A stretch of 64,000 nucleotides of DNA from Coriobacteriaceae bacterium (GCA_902399975.1 CABOHA010000001.1:583397-647396), one strand, 5' to 3'. Shown: positions 34,705 to 44,075, numbered from the stretch's first letter. Notes: generated from the letters alone by a model not told the origin. Translations and numbers: made by a program.

Positions 34705-36228
34705 ATGCCGTGCACAACGATTTTGGTTGGTAAGAACGCGAGCTACGACGGGTCGACGCTGGCCGCCCGCAATGAGGACTCGTCCAACGGGGTGTTTGAG
34801 CCCAAGCGCATGCGCGTGGTACATCCCGACGAGCAGCCGCGTGTCTACACGAGTGTCCTGAGCCACCTGACCGTTGAGCTGCCCGATAACCCCATGCGCT
34901 ACACAAGCGTCCCCGACGTTGTCCCGGGTCATGGCATTTGGGCCGAGGCCGGCTTCAACGAGCTCAATGTTGGCATGTCCGCAACCGAGACGCTCACCAC
35001 CAACGAGCGCGTTCGCGGCGCCGATCCGCTCGTCGACTACGTGCCCGCCAAGGGCAACGAGGGCGAGGACGGCTATGTTCCGGCGCGGCCTGGCGGTCTG
35101 GGTGAGGAGGACATGGTGACCCTGGTGCTGCCGTACGCCAAGTCTGCCCGCGACGGCGTGCGCATTCTGGGTGACCTGCTCGAGCGTTATGGCACCTACG
35201 AGAACAACGGCATCGCCTTTAGCGACGTGGACGAGATCTGGTGGCTCGAGACCATCGGCGGTCACCACTGGATCGCCAAGCGCGTGCCTGACGACGCCTA
35301 TGTGACCATGCCCAACCAGCTGGGTATCGACAGCTTTGACCTGGATGACGCCGAGGGCGCCCAGGCCGATCACATGTGCTCCGCCGACCTGCGCGCTTGG
35401 ATGGCCGAGTGGCATCTGGACCTGACGCTGGGCGTCGAGGGCGACGGTCCGGCCGCGGTCTTCAACCCGCGCGAGGCCTTTGGCTCGCACAGCGACAGCG
35501 ACCACGTCTACAACACGCCGCGCGCCTGGTATATGCAGCGCTGCCTTAACCCCAGCGATGTGTGGGACGGTCCCGAGGCCGACTACACGCCCGAGAGCGA
35601 CGATATTCCCTGGAGCCGCGTGCCCGAGCGCAAGGTGACCATCGAGGACATCAAGTACGTACTCTCGAGCCACTACCAGGGCACGGAGTACGACTGCTAC
35701 GGCAGCAAGGGCACGCCCGCCACGCGTGGCGCCTATCGCCCCATCGGCATCAACCGCAACAGCCAGCTCGCTGTGCTGCAGCTGCGCCCCTATGCGCATC
35801 CGGCCTACCGCGCCGTGCAGTGGATGGCCTTTGGCTCCAACTCGTTTAACGCGCTGGTTCCGCTGTACGCCAACGTCGAGACCATGCCCGAGTACTTTGC
35901 CGACACGCAGGCTCGCGTGACGTCCGAAAACTTCTACTGGGCCAACCGCCTGATCGGCGCGCTGGCCGACGTCCGCTTCCATGAGTGCGGCCGCGCAGTC
36001 GAGGATTATCAGGAGAAGGTCGGCGGCATGGGCCACAAGCAGATTCATGACGTCGACGCTGCCGTAGCCGTTCTGCCCGAGGCCGAGGTGCCTGCCGAGC
36101 TTGCACGCGCCAACGAGGAGTTTGCCGAGCTCGTGCGCGTGGAGACCGATGCCCTGTTGGGCAAGGTGCTCTACACCACGAGCTGCGCCATGAAGAACTC
36201 TTTCGCGATGAACGACAACGTGAGATAG
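34705..36228 (+). CDS. pepD: C69-family dipeptidase
   Basis: 507-residue Ntn-hydrolase. The N-terminus reads MPCTTILVGKNASYDGSTL; the Cys near the start is the expected nucleophile after trimming. NEDSSN and later DEIWWLETIGGHHWIAKRVPD are family marks. Start 34705 is chosen because AAGGAGG ends six bases upstream, while ATG 34699 overlaps it. It is probably a cytoplasmic peptidase with broad dipeptide specificity. Confidence 0.9.
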   Translation: MPCTTILVGKNASYDGSTLAARNEDSSNGVFEPKRMRVVHPDEQPRVYTSVLSHLTVELPDNPMRYTSVPDVVPGHGIWAEAGFNELNVGMSATETLTTNERVRGADPLVDYVPAKGNEGEDGYVPARPGGLGEEDMVTLVLPYAKSARDGVRILGDLLERYGTYENNGIAFSDVDEIWWLETIGGHHWIAKRVPDDAYVTMPNQLGIDSFDLDDAEGAQADHMCSADLRAWMAEWHLDLTLGVEGDGPAAVFNPREAFGSHSDSDHVYNTPRAWYMQRCLNPSDVWDGPEADYTPESDDIPWSRVPERKVTIEDIKYVLSSHYQGTEYDCYGSKGTPATRGAYRPIGINRNSQLAVLQLRPYAHPAYRAVQWMAFGSNSFNALVPLYANVETMPEYFADTQARVTSENFYWANRLIGALADVRFHECGRAVEDYQEKVGGMGHKQIHDVDAAVAVLPEAEVPAELARANEEFAELVRVETDALLGKVLYTTSCAMKNSFAMNDNVR

Positions 36229-36327
36229 GGATTTCCCGTCGATCGAATAGCGCTTAAACGCTTTGTCGCTTTCACTCAATCTTGGGTACAAGAACGCCAA
36301 TGCAGTTGTTTGTGATTGGAGACAACC

Positions 36328-36744
36328 ATGGTTATGAAACTCGATCAGCTTGTTAACGGCGCCATCAACGTGGGCTTCGGCGCCGCCGCCGTTGCCGTCG
36401 AGGGCAGCAAGAAGGTTCTCGACGACCTTAACACCAAGGGCGAGCAGGTGCGCAAGGACGCAGGCGCCCCCGGTATCGCCCGCAGTGTGTCCGACATGTT
36501 CGAACAGGCCGGCGGTACCATCTCCGATCTGACCGAGCGCTTGGGCATGCAGGGCGAGACCGCGGCCCAGCGCGTGCTCGACGAGCTCATCCTTGCCCGC
36601 GTCCGCGTTATGACCGCTCCCGAGCGCACGGCCTTCCTGGCCCATGTGCGCGACATCGTCGATTCGGTCGAGGACAACGTGACCTCGGTGCCCGTCGAGT
36701 CCGTTGAGCCCGACGATGCGAAGGATACCGAAGAGGTCGAGTAG
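36328..36744 (+). CDS. acidic helical protein next to the UbiB kinase
   Basis: 138 residues, mostly helical, with a hydrophobic segment GAINVGFGAAAVAVEG, then a coiled-coil-like part and an acidic tail. It resembles phasin-like or polyhydroxyalkanoate-granule-type helical proteins in general pattern, with no motif to support a function. It ends 8 bases before the UbiB/AarF gene, so the two are an operon. Confidence 0.6.
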   Translation: MVMKLDQLVNGAINVGFGAAAVAVEGSKKVLDDLNTKGEQVRKDAGAPGIARSVSDMFEQAGGTISDLTERLGMQGETAAQRVLDELILARVRVMTAPERTAFLAHVRDIVDSVEDNVTSVPVESVEPDDAKDTEEVE

Positions 36745-36752
36745 CAGCGCAG

Positions 36753-38516
36753 ATGGCAGATTCCACCACCGATTACAACAATCTAGATCCCTTGGGTGAC
36801 GAGGCGGCGGTTGTCGATGAGGTCGACGCCGCCGTCTCGGGCGCTCGCAAGAAGCCGCGCGCTGTCGATATGGTCCCCGAGGAGCCCGAGGCGATGGCGC
36901 CGGATGAGGAATACCAGCTCACGCCGGCGGGTCGCCGCGAGCGCATCGGGCAGATTGTTCGCCTGGTCAAAAAGTACCGCGTGTGGGATAACCTCACGCC
37001 GGTTCGTTTGCGCCGCCTGCTCGAGGAACTCGGCCCCATGTTCGTCAAGATGGGGCAGATTCTGGCCAACCGGTCCGAGATTCTGCCGCAACGCTTTTGC
37101 GACGAGCTGCGTCGTCTGCGCTCCGACGTGGAGCCTGTGCCGTACGAGGTCGTACTCAGTTGTCTGGAAGAAGAATACGGCCTGCGCCTGGGGGAGATGT
37201 TCGATGCGATCGACCCCAATCCGCTCGGTAGCGCGTCGCTCGCGCAAGTGCACCGCGCTCGTCTGGTGACGGGCGAGGACGTGGCCGTCAAGGTGCAGCG
37301 CCCCGGTGCGCAGCAGGTTATGGCGCAGGACATCGATATCATCCGCTCGGTGGTGCGTATCGTTTCCAAGTTCGTCAACACCGATCAATTCGTTGACCTG
37401 CACGGTGTAGTCGAGGAGTTGTGGACCTCATTTCGCGAGGAGACCAACTTTTTGGCCGAGGCCAAAAACCTCAACGACTTCTACGAGTTCCATAAGAGCG
37501 TCCATGGCGTGACGTGCCCTAAATCCTATCTGGACCTGTGCACCGAGCACGTGGTGGTCATGGATTACGTCGACGGCATTTCGATCGCCGATCCTGAACG
37601 CTTGGTGGCCGAGGGCTATGACTTGGAAAAGATCGGTGCCGCAATCGTCGAGGACTACTCGACGCAGGTGCTCGATGACGGCTTTTTCCATGCGGACCCG
37701 CATGCGGGAAACATCATTCTCAAGGACGGCATCGTTTACTTTATCGACTTGGGCATGGTCGGACGCATGTCGAGCCACGATCGCGGTATCGTCAAGGACA
37801 TGATTTTCGCCGTGGCCGAGGGTGACGTGCCCAAGCTCAAGGATTCGCTCATGCGCTTCGCCGTGACGCGTGGCGACTCGGCCGAGCTCGATCATTCGGC
37901 CTTTTTGTCCGATTTGGACTTTATCGTCGCAGACTTTGCGGGCCTTGACCTGAAGGATCTGGATATCGGCGAGTTTTTGACCTCGCTGCTAAACCTGGCG
38001 CGCAAAAACGATGTTGAGCTGCCGAGCGTGGTAACGATGTTCGCGCGCGGCATGGTGACGCTCGAGGGTTTGCTGACCGAGTATATGCCCAACGTCAACA
38101 TGATCCAGATCATCCAGACGCACATCAAAAACGAAAAAAGCACCTATGCGCGCGTGCGTGATATGGGACGCGATCTGGCCGCGAGCAGCTATCGCGCGGC
38201 AAAAGGCTCGCTCGAGGCGGCCGAGTATTTGGGCTTGGCTTCGCGTATGCTCACGCGCGGCCAGCTTAAGGTGAACACGCAGATCATGAGCAGCGATAAG
38301 GCGCTGCGACAGCTGGGCGGAATTATCGACCGCATGTCGATGGCTATCGTGATCGCCGGTCTGTTTATCGGTTCGTCGGTGGTGTACTACGCACGCATCG
38401 AGCCGGTTGTGTTTGGTATCCCGGTCATTGGCTTTATGGGCTACGTGAGCGCGCTGGTGCTGGCGCTTATGCTGGGCCGCAATATCTGGCTCAACAGTCA
38501 CGGCGGCAAGCACTAG
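36753..38516 (+). CDS. UbiB/AarF/ABC1 family atypical kinase
   Basis: 587 residues. It has the KxGQ motif in FVKMGQILANRSE near residue 99, the Ala-rich loop in GSASLAQVHRA, AVKVQRPG, the catalytic HADPHAGN and DLGMVGR. Two membrane spans end the protein (IAGLFIGSSVVYYA and VSALVLALMLG). The family supports quinone synthesis or other lipid processes; this lineage is not known for ubiquinone, so the target is unclear. The N-terminal 70 residues are acidic and not conserved. Confidence 0.9.
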   Translation: MADSTTDYNNLDPLGDEAAVVDEVDAAVSGARKKPRAVDMVPEEPEAMAPDEEYQLTPAGRRERIGQIVRLVKKYRVWDNLTPVRLRRLLEELGPMFVKMGQILANRSEILPQRFCDELRRLRSDVEPVPYEVVLSCLEEEYGLRLGEMFDAIDPNPLGSASLAQVHRARLVTGEDVAVKVQRPGAQQVMAQDIDIIRSVVRIVSKFVNTDQFVDLHGVVEELWTSFREETNFLAEAKNLNDFYEFHKSVHGVTCPKSYLDLCTEHVVVMDYVDGISIADPERLVAEGYDLEKIGAAIVEDYSTQVLDDGFFHADPHAGNIILKDGIVYFIDLGMVGRMSSHDRGIVKDMIFAVAEGDVPKLKDSLMRFAVTRGDSAELDHSAFLSDLDFIVADFAGLDLKDLDIGEFLTSLLNLARKNDVELPSVVTMFARGMVTLEGLLTEYMPNVNMIQIIQTHIKNEKSTYARVRDMGRDLAASSYRAAKGSLEAAEYLGLASRMLTRGQLKVNTQIMSSDKALRQLGGIIDRMSMAIVIAGLFIGSSVVYYARIEPVVFGIPVIGFMGYVSALVLALMLGRNIWLNSHGGKH

Positions 38517-38948
38517 AGGCCGCGACCGTCACCGCATTTTCCTATCGCAAACAATAGCTTTTACCTTGGGCTTCGCCTGCGTGCGAGGCTCTTTTGCGTG
38601 ATACCATTTTGACGGTAATAATCGATGGCCTAGATGGTGGTGCGGAGACGCATGAATGCGCGGTTTACCTGCGCGTTTGGGAGAATTGGGGTGCAAGTCC
38701 CCGGCTGTACCAGTAACCGTAATTCCTCTTGGCTCGGGATGTTCGCGTCGCAGATCGGACGACGTGCCCGAGTCGTTAAGGTTAAGTCGGATCGCCTCCC
38801 ATCTTGCATGCGGCTGCGGCGTATTTCGCCGGTGTGCATAGGGCTCTGGAGGGAAGGGGGACCCCGATGGGGGAACTCGAACGCAACATGCGCGATGACG
38901 TGGGGCAGCCTCAAGGCAACGCTCCGAGTACAGACAATGGGGGGACAA
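38517..38948. other. 432-bp leader of the DUF4430 surface-protein gene
   Basis: Contains the cobalamin riboswitch (38620-38802), a GC-rich hairpin near 38816-38830, and a short upstream ORF (38867-38962) with a strong ribosome site. An open frame that runs through it in phase with the surface-protein gene is not coding. Confidence 0.75.
38620..38802 (+). promoter_or_regulatory. cobalamin riboswitch
   Basis: Matches the conserved core of the cobalamin (B12) aptamer. GGGAGAATTGGGGTGCAAGT continues as CCCCGGCTGTACCAGTAACC (consensus GGGAAnnnGGTGnAAnTCC and GCnGnnCCnGnnACnGT), and the 3' B12 box reads AAGTCGGATCGCC. The long variable P6-type region lies between. No terminator with a T run follows, so control may be at translation. 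Ligand class (adenosyl- or hydroxo-cobalamin) is not decided here. Confidence 0.85.
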
Positions 38949-38962
38949 ATGGATATGTTTGA
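38867..38962 (+). CDS. possible 31-residue leader peptide (uORF)
   Basis: ATG at 38867 preceded by GGAGGGAAGGGGG, stop TGA at 38960. It overlaps the surface-protein start in another frame. The peptide is hydrophilic and Asn/Gly-rich at its end. It may couple translation to the riboswitch state, or be chance in a G-rich leader. Confidence 0.35.
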   Translation: MGELERNMRDDVGQPQGNAPSTDNGGTNGYV

Positions 38963-41900
38963 GGACGAGCGCGAGCGCGCCTCGTTGCATCGCCGTGGCG
39001 CGATTGCACGCGGTGTAGCCAAGCGCTGCCTGGTGGCATTCCTGGCCTTCGCGATGGCCTTTGGCACCACACCGGCTCAGCTGTGGGCCGAGGGCGCCGA
39101 GGGCATTGCCGAGGCTGTGGCTCAGGCTACGACGCCGAGTGAGGGCACGGGTGCCGCGGACGGTGCTGCCGACGGTGTCGTTTCTGAAACCGGCTCTAAC
39201 GCGAGCGATGCGTCGGTTAACGATGGCGCTTCGGCGAATGTCGCAGATAGCAACGGCGTAGCGTCGGACGATTCTGCCGCAGTCGAGGCTCCTACTGCTT
39301 CGCCGGATTCATCCGAACAGAACGTCAAAAGTGTTGTAGCCGCTTCCGATGAGGCTGAATCTCAACCTACCGAAGCCGCAAGCCAAGAGGTCGCGGCCAC
39401 GTGCTCCGTCGTCGGCACCGACGCCAAGGGCGCCCAGCAGACCTGGGCCGCCGCGCAGCAGATCGCTCTGAAGGAGGGCTCGACCGCGGCCGACCTCTCC
39501 GAGCAGCTCTTCAGGCAGGCCGGCCTCAAGGCCGACTACGACCCCAACGGCTCCTGGGGCTGGGCGCTCAACTCGATCACGTCGCCCTTCGACGCGGGCC
39601 GCACGCTCGCCTACGACCCGGCGACCGGCGCGTACTGGCAGCTGTTCGTCAACGGCAGCGCCTCCGCGGTCGGCGCCGGCGGCTACACGCTCAAGGACGG
39701 CGACTCTGTTGTCTGGTGCTACTCGAAGTACGGTGACCCCGCGCCCGCCAATCAGATTTCCGTTAGCTGCACCGTTGTCGGCCAGGACGCCTCGGGCGCT
39801 CAGCAGACATGGGCGCAGCCCACGACAGCTTTGGTGGAAGAGGGCGCGACCGCTGCTGATCTTTCCGAGCAGGCCTTTAAAAAGGCCGGCATTGGCGCCA
39901 AAACGGGGAAAGGCACGTACGGCTGGTATCTCGAGTCGCTGACTTCACCGTTCAACAAGACCGTGACGCTTTCGAGCGAGAAAGTTAACGAAAACACTTG
40001 GAAATTCTGGCAGTTCTTCGTTAACGGTCGGGCGGCCAATGTCGGCGCGGGCAATTACACACTCAAGGCCGGGGACAAGGTTACCTGGGTCTATGGCTTT
40101 GATGGAACCATGCCCGGCCAGGTTTCCGTTTCAATGGAGATCATCGGTAAGAAGGATGAGAAGGCGCAGCGCTGGACCGATCCTTCGACGCAGGTGTTTG
40201 TCGAGGGCACGACGATCAAGGACGCTTCCGCTGCCTACTTCGATGCCATTGGCATTGAGTCCAAGATGTACGACCAATTTGGTTATTGGGGTGTTCATAG
40301 TCTTGTCTCCCCGCTTGATGGCACCGAGCTGTCGGGTGCATGGTCGTTCTTTGTCAACGGCGTTCCCGGGCCTCAGCTCGATAGCGATTACGTGCTCAAG
40401 TCGGGCGACAAAATCGTCTGGGCTTACGCCCCTGGCGACACCGTTCCTAATCCCGATGAAGTCGTAATCGATCCGAGCGCTTCGCGCCCGACCGATTGGA
40501 AAGCCGACTGGAGTGGCAATTCCAATGCGGTGGTCAAGAACGTGTCCACGCCTACGGGCGCGCTGGCAAGCTCTTGGACGTTCGATTGGAGGGCCTACTC
40601 GGGTGCCGCGTATCCCAATGCGAGCGAGCCTATTGTCGTGAACGGCAACGTTTACCTTGCCGTGAACAAGCGTTTGCTTAAGATCGACGCCGAGTCGGGC
40701 AAGGTGCTTGCCGAGTCGAACCTTCAGACTGCGATTGGCTACACCACGCGTCCGATTTATACGAAAGGCTTGGTCATCGTCCCGCTCGACGGCGGTGCGG
40801 TCCAGGCTCTGACGGCCGATACGCTGACGACGGTTTGGGTCACTGACTCTGTGAGCAAATCTGCCCAGTCAAATTCCCAGTTGACGGTCGATGGCAACTA
40901 TCTCTACGTTGGCACCGTTGATGTCGACTATGGAACGAGTACGTACAATAACGGTCATCTGACGCGTATTAATATACTGACCGGCGCTGTTTCTTGGCAG
41001 CATGTTAATGCTGATGAGGGCTACTACTGGACGAGCGCTACAGTGGGCGACGGCTATATTCTGGTTCCGACGAGTGCAGGTACCGTTGAGATGCTGAGCA
41101 AGTCGACGGGTGATGTGCTCGGCAGCGTTTCGGTTGGTGCCATCGTCAACTCCGGCTGTGTACTGTCCAAAGACGGCAAGCATGCCTATGTGATCTCGCG
41201 TGACGGCAAGCTCCACGTGCTGGCACTGTCGGACGCAAACGCAAGGGCCTCTTCGCGCATTTCCGAAGAACGCGTCATCGATCTTGGTCTTACGGGTTGT
41301 GCCTGCATGCCCACGCTGTATGGCAATAAGCTGATTGTCGGTGGCGAGGTTTCTGGCGGTTCGGCGCTGGCGATTGTCGACCTTGATAATGACTTTGCTA
41401 CGACGTTGGTTTCGTCTGCCGATGGCTCCGTGCTTCCTGCCGGTGGCATTAAGGGCGCACCGCTCGTGAGTGTCCAGGCGGATGACACGTACGTTTATTT
41501 CACTGTCAACTATGGTGCGACTTCCGACTATGTGAACTACACCTCGGGCGGTGGCGTGTATCGCTACAAGATGGGTGACGCACAGGCGACCGGTGCGTTT
41601 AGCGCGGCGGGACACAACAATTACTGTGACTCGCCGATTGCCTGCGATGCCAAGGGTAACCTCTACTACATCAACGATTCCGGCACGCTTTTCAAGCTGA
41701 GTGGTGGCGTTAAGGTCTCGTTTGAGACTGGCGAGGGTTCTAAGGTCGACTTCCAGACTACGGCCGATGGCAAGCTGGTCAAGCCGGCCGATCCGACGCG
41801 CGATGGCTACACTTTCGGCGGTTGGTTCACCGATGAGGCTTGCACGCAGGCGTATGACTTCAGTACGCCGGTGACGGCCGATCTGACGCTGTATGCCAAG

Positions 41901-42371
41901 TGGACCAAGAATGCCGTTAACCCTGGCGGCAATGGCGGTTCTGGCACTAATGGTGGCAACGGTGGCGCTGGCAACGGTTCCGGTGCTGGCACGGGCACGG
42001 GTTCCGGCTCCGGCACGAAGGGCCAGCAGGCCGGCGGCGCTATCGCCCCGGGTCATAAGCCGACGACCAAGACGACGGTGTCGACCAAGACCGAGACCAA
42101 GGACAACAAGTCCGACAAGAAGGACACCGATAAGTCCGATAAGAAGGACGAGAAGAAGTCTGACAAGAAGTCTGACAAGAAGGACAACAAGTCCGACAAG
42201 AAGTCCGATTCCAAGTCCGATACGGGTGCTGCTTCCACGACCACTGCTAAGAAGTCCTCTAGTGCCTCCGAGCAGGAGACTGGCACCAACCCGCTCGCCA
42301 TCGTTGGCATCGCCGCTGGCGTCATCGGTCTCGCCATCGTCGGTGTGTTCGTGTTCACCAAACGTCGGTAG
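38949..42371 (+). CDS. B12-riboswitch-controlled surface protein with three DUF4430 domains
   Basis: 1,140 residues. An N-terminal signal (about 15-45, ending near TTPAQLWA) is followed by an acidic Ala/Ser-rich linker. Three DUF4430 domains follow at about 147-262, 270-385 and 391-497, each ending in a form of YTLKDGDSVVW. A PQQ-type beta-propeller covers about 540-917 (repeats such as VNGNVYLAVNKRLLKIDA). An InlB-type repeat (about 922-988, GYTFGGWFTDEAC) is followed by a Gly-rich stretch, a KSDKK-type repeat and a C-terminal span (AIVGIAAGVIGLAIVGVFVF with KRR). There is no LPxTG. DUF4430 belongs to the transcobalamin-like C-terminal family; with the riboswitch this suggests corrinoid binding at the surface. 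Start chosen from the ribosome site GGGGGGAC. Confidence 0.85.
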   Translation: MDMFEDERERASLHRRGAIARGVAKRCLVAFLAFAMAFGTTPAQLWAEGAEGIAEAVAQATTPSEGTGAADGAADGVVSETGSNASDASVNDGASANVADSNGVASDDSAAVEAPTASPDSSEQNVKSVVAASDEAESQPTEAASQEVAATCSVVGTDAKGAQQTWAAAQQIALKEGSTAADLSEQLFRQAGLKADYDPNGSWGWALNSITSPFDAGRTLAYDPATGAYWQLFVNGSASAVGAGGYTLKDGDSVVWCYSKYGDPAPANQISVSCTVVGQDASGAQQTWAQPTTALVEEGATAADLSEQAFKKAGIGAKTGKGTYGWYLESLTSPFNKTVTLSSEKVNENTWKFWQFFVNGRAANVGAGNYTLKAGDKVTWVYGFDGTMPGQVSVSMEIIGKKDEKAQRWTDPSTQVFVEGTTIKDASAAYFDAIGIESKMYDQFGYWGVHSLVSPLDGTELSGAWSFFVNGVPGPQLDSDYVLKSGDKIVWAYAPGDTVPNPDEVVIDPSASRPTDWKADWSGNSNAVVKNVSTPTGALASSWTFDWRAYSGAAYPNASEPIVVNGNVYLAVNKRLLKIDAESGKVLAESNLQTAIGYTTRPIYTKGLVIVPLDGGAVQALTADTLTTVWVTDSVSKSAQSNSQLTVDGNYLYVGTVDVDYGTSTYNNGHLTRINILTGAVSWQHVNADEGYYWTSATVGDGYILVPTSAGTVEMLSKSTGDVLGSVSVGAIVNSGCVLSKDGKHAYVISRDGKLHVLALSDANARASSRISEERVIDLGLTGCACMPTLYGNKLIVGGEVSGGSALAIVDLDNDFATTLVSSADGSVLPAGGIKGAPLVSVQADDTYVYFTVNYGATSDYVNYTSGGGVYRYKMGDAQATGAFSAAGHNNYCDSPIACDAKGNLYYINDSGTLFKLSGGVKVSFETGEGSKVDFQTTADGKLVKPADPTRDGYTFGGWFTDEACTQAYDFSTPVTADLTLYAKWTKNAVNPGGNGGSGTNGGNGGAGNGSGAGTGTGSGSGTKGQQAGGAIAPGHKPTTKTTVSTKTETKDNKSDKKDTDKSDKKDEKKSDKKSDKKDNKSDKKSDSKSDTGAASTTTAKKSSSASEQETGTNPLAIVGIAAGVIGLAIVGVFVFTKRR

Positions 42372-42380
42372 GTGAGGGCT

Positions 42381-43289
42381 GTGTCCAATAAATCCAAGGA
42401 CGCTGACCCCAAGCAACCAGATTCCTCGTTTATCCAGCTTGACGATGCAAAGCAAAAGGGCGCCGCTTCGGCGGCGTCCGCCCCTCGCTGCAAGGCGCTC
42501 CTCGGCGTTCTGACTGCCGCGTGCACCATTCTGATCGTCGTCTCGCTGGGTTTCGTCCATCCTTCCACAAGCGGTGCCTGGTCCATCGACTGGATCATTC
42601 AGACCGTGACGGGGGAGAGCGTCGTCGCGAAGGACGCCAAGGGGTCTGACTCGACTACGACTTCGGGCGAGGCCAGTTCCAAGGATTCCAAGTCATCGAA
42701 TGACGCAAAAGATGAGTCCAAGCATTCTGATGAGTCCAAGTCCAAGGATGATTCCGAGTCTTCAAACAAGGAATCGGACAAGAACTCGGATAACAAGAAG
42801 TCCGAGGACCAGGACGGCAAGAAGTCTGGAGATAAATCCGCTGCCCAGAATAGGGGAGCCGGCGATACTTCCAATGCGTCTGGCGGTGCTTCTTCGGGCG
42901 GTGGCCAGTCGTCTGATGGAGCCTCCAGCTCTAATGGCGGCAGCGCTCCCTCGGGCGGACAGGGCGGTTCGCAGGAGTCCAGCTACGTAACGGTGACGGT
43001 TTCGGTCACATCGAGCGCTGTGGGCAATCCTGTGTCTTCTGGTGGCACCTTTACCTTTAACGAAGGCGCTAGCGTCTACGATGCCCTGTGCGCGTTGGGC
43101 CTTTCTGTCAACGCACACGGCTCATCGTTCGGCACGTATGTCTCCGCGATTGGTGGTTTGGCCGAGAAACAGTACGGCGGCACGAGCGGCTGGATGTACT
43201 CCGTCAACGGCACAACGCCTATGACGGCCTGCAGCAACTACGTTCTCTCCAACGGCGACAACGTGGTCTGGTATTACGTTACAGGCTAG
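42381..43289 (+). CDS. membrane-anchored protein with C-terminal DUF4430 domain
   Basis: 302 residues from GTG 42381 (another GTG at 42372 is possible). A membrane span near residues 40-60 (LLGVLTAACTILIVVSLGF) anchors it with the rest outside. A long Ser/Asp/Lys linker ends in a DUF4430 domain at about 205-302, with YDALCALGLSVNAHG and YVLSNGDNVVWYYV. The start is 9 bases after the stop of the large surface gene, so the two share one transcript under the cobalamin riboswitch. Likely an accessory ligand-binding subunit. Confidence 0.8.
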   Translation: MSNKSKDADPKQPDSSFIQLDDAKQKGAASAASAPRCKALLGVLTAACTILIVVSLGFVHPSTSGAWSIDWIIQTVTGESVVAKDAKGSDSTTTSGEASSKDSKSSNDAKDESKHSDESKSKDDSESSNKESDKNSDNKKSEDQDGKKSGDKSAAQNRGAGDTSNASGGASSGGGQSSDGASSSNGGSAPSGGQGGSQESSYVTVTVSVTSSAVGNPVSSGGTFTFNEGASVYDALCALGLSVNAHGSSFGTYVSAIGGLAEKQYGGTSGWMYSVNGTTPMTACSNYVLSNGDNVVWYYVTG

Positions 43290-43392
43290 AGGCCTCGACA
43301 TAGCGCGCCAGACGGGCGGTTCGGACAAACATCCGGGCCGCCCGTTTTTCATGCGAATGGGATTGGGTTGCCGGGTCTCTCGGCAAACAAAA

Positions 43393-43422
43393 AACCGGTT
43401 GGAATGGGAATTCCAACCGGTT
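43393..43422 (-). terminator. terminator between convergent genes
   Basis: 13-bp stem AACCGGTTGGAAT / ATTCCAACCGGTT, with a T run on the minus side. Confidence 0.88.
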
Positions 43423-43448
43423 ATACATTCAAGCAAATAGTGAATCGA

Positions 43449-43856
43449 CTACGACCGTGCGCCCTCGAGGAAGAAGCGGCGGCTAAAGTAGTTGTACCAG
43501 GTGACCAAGAACGTGGCGATGGCTTTCATGGCCTGGTAGCCGATGCTCAAAAACGTGACGCCCACAAACATATACAGATCGTTGAGGCCCAAGCCAATCA
43601 CCGACAGGATGGTGAAGATCGTGAACTCGCGCTTGCGGCTCATGCCCTCGCGATGGTCGAACACGTACTTCATGCTGAGCCAGTAGTTGACCACGACGGA
43701 CGTGATGAACGAAACCGTGGTGCTCATCAAAAAGTCGAGGTGAAACAGCTCGACGAGCGCAATGAGCATACCCCAGTCGATGCCAAAGGAGATAAGACCC
43801 ACGACAGCGAACTTGAGGAACTGCTTGGTATGAGGTTGTGCCAGTGCCTTGCGCAC
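43449..43856 (-). CDS. GtrA-like membrane protein 1
   Basis: 135 residues with four membrane spans, of the GtrA family, which is linked to lipid-linked sugar transfer or flippase function. Shared motifs with its neighbour: FAVVGLISFGIDWGM, NYWLSMKYVFDHREGMSRKREF and the ending RRFFLEG. No glycosyltransferase gene lies next to it in the window. Confidence 0.85.
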   Translation of the reverse strand: MRKALAQPHTKQFLKFAVVGLISFGIDWGMLIALVELFHLDFLMSTTVSFITSVVVNYWLSMKYVFDHREGMSRKREFTIFTILSVIGLGLNDLYMFVGVTFLSIGYQAMKAIATFLVTWYNYFSRRFFLEGARS

Positions 43857-44075
43857 GTAATCACATCCAATGCGTTGATGAATCGAGCAGAGGATACTTT
43901 AGAGCTTTTGCAAGGGAAACGTAAGGTCTTTGCCAAGAACTATACGAACTCGCCAAATTATCAAGTGCTAATCCGCAAACGTTGAAAATTTGCCCGTAAA
44001 CGAGCGGCACCCACGGACGATACTGCGCTGAGCGCGCGTCGTCCATGGGCGCCGTAATGCTGCAGGGGTGTCGAG

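Noticed and set aside
38634-38948. N-terminal extension of the surface protein through the leader
   Set aside because: The region is the cobalamin aptamer; the extended translation has no signal peptide at its start, while one appears right after 38949.
42060-42230. Tandem AAGTCCGA-type repeats as a CRISPR or satellite
   Set aside because: They are codon repeats for KSDKK in the stalk of the surface protein; no spacers of constant length.
40869-42560. 563-codon minus-strand open frame
   Set aside because: Opposite the DUF4430 surface gene, whose domains are clear; the translation is low-complexity shadow sequence.
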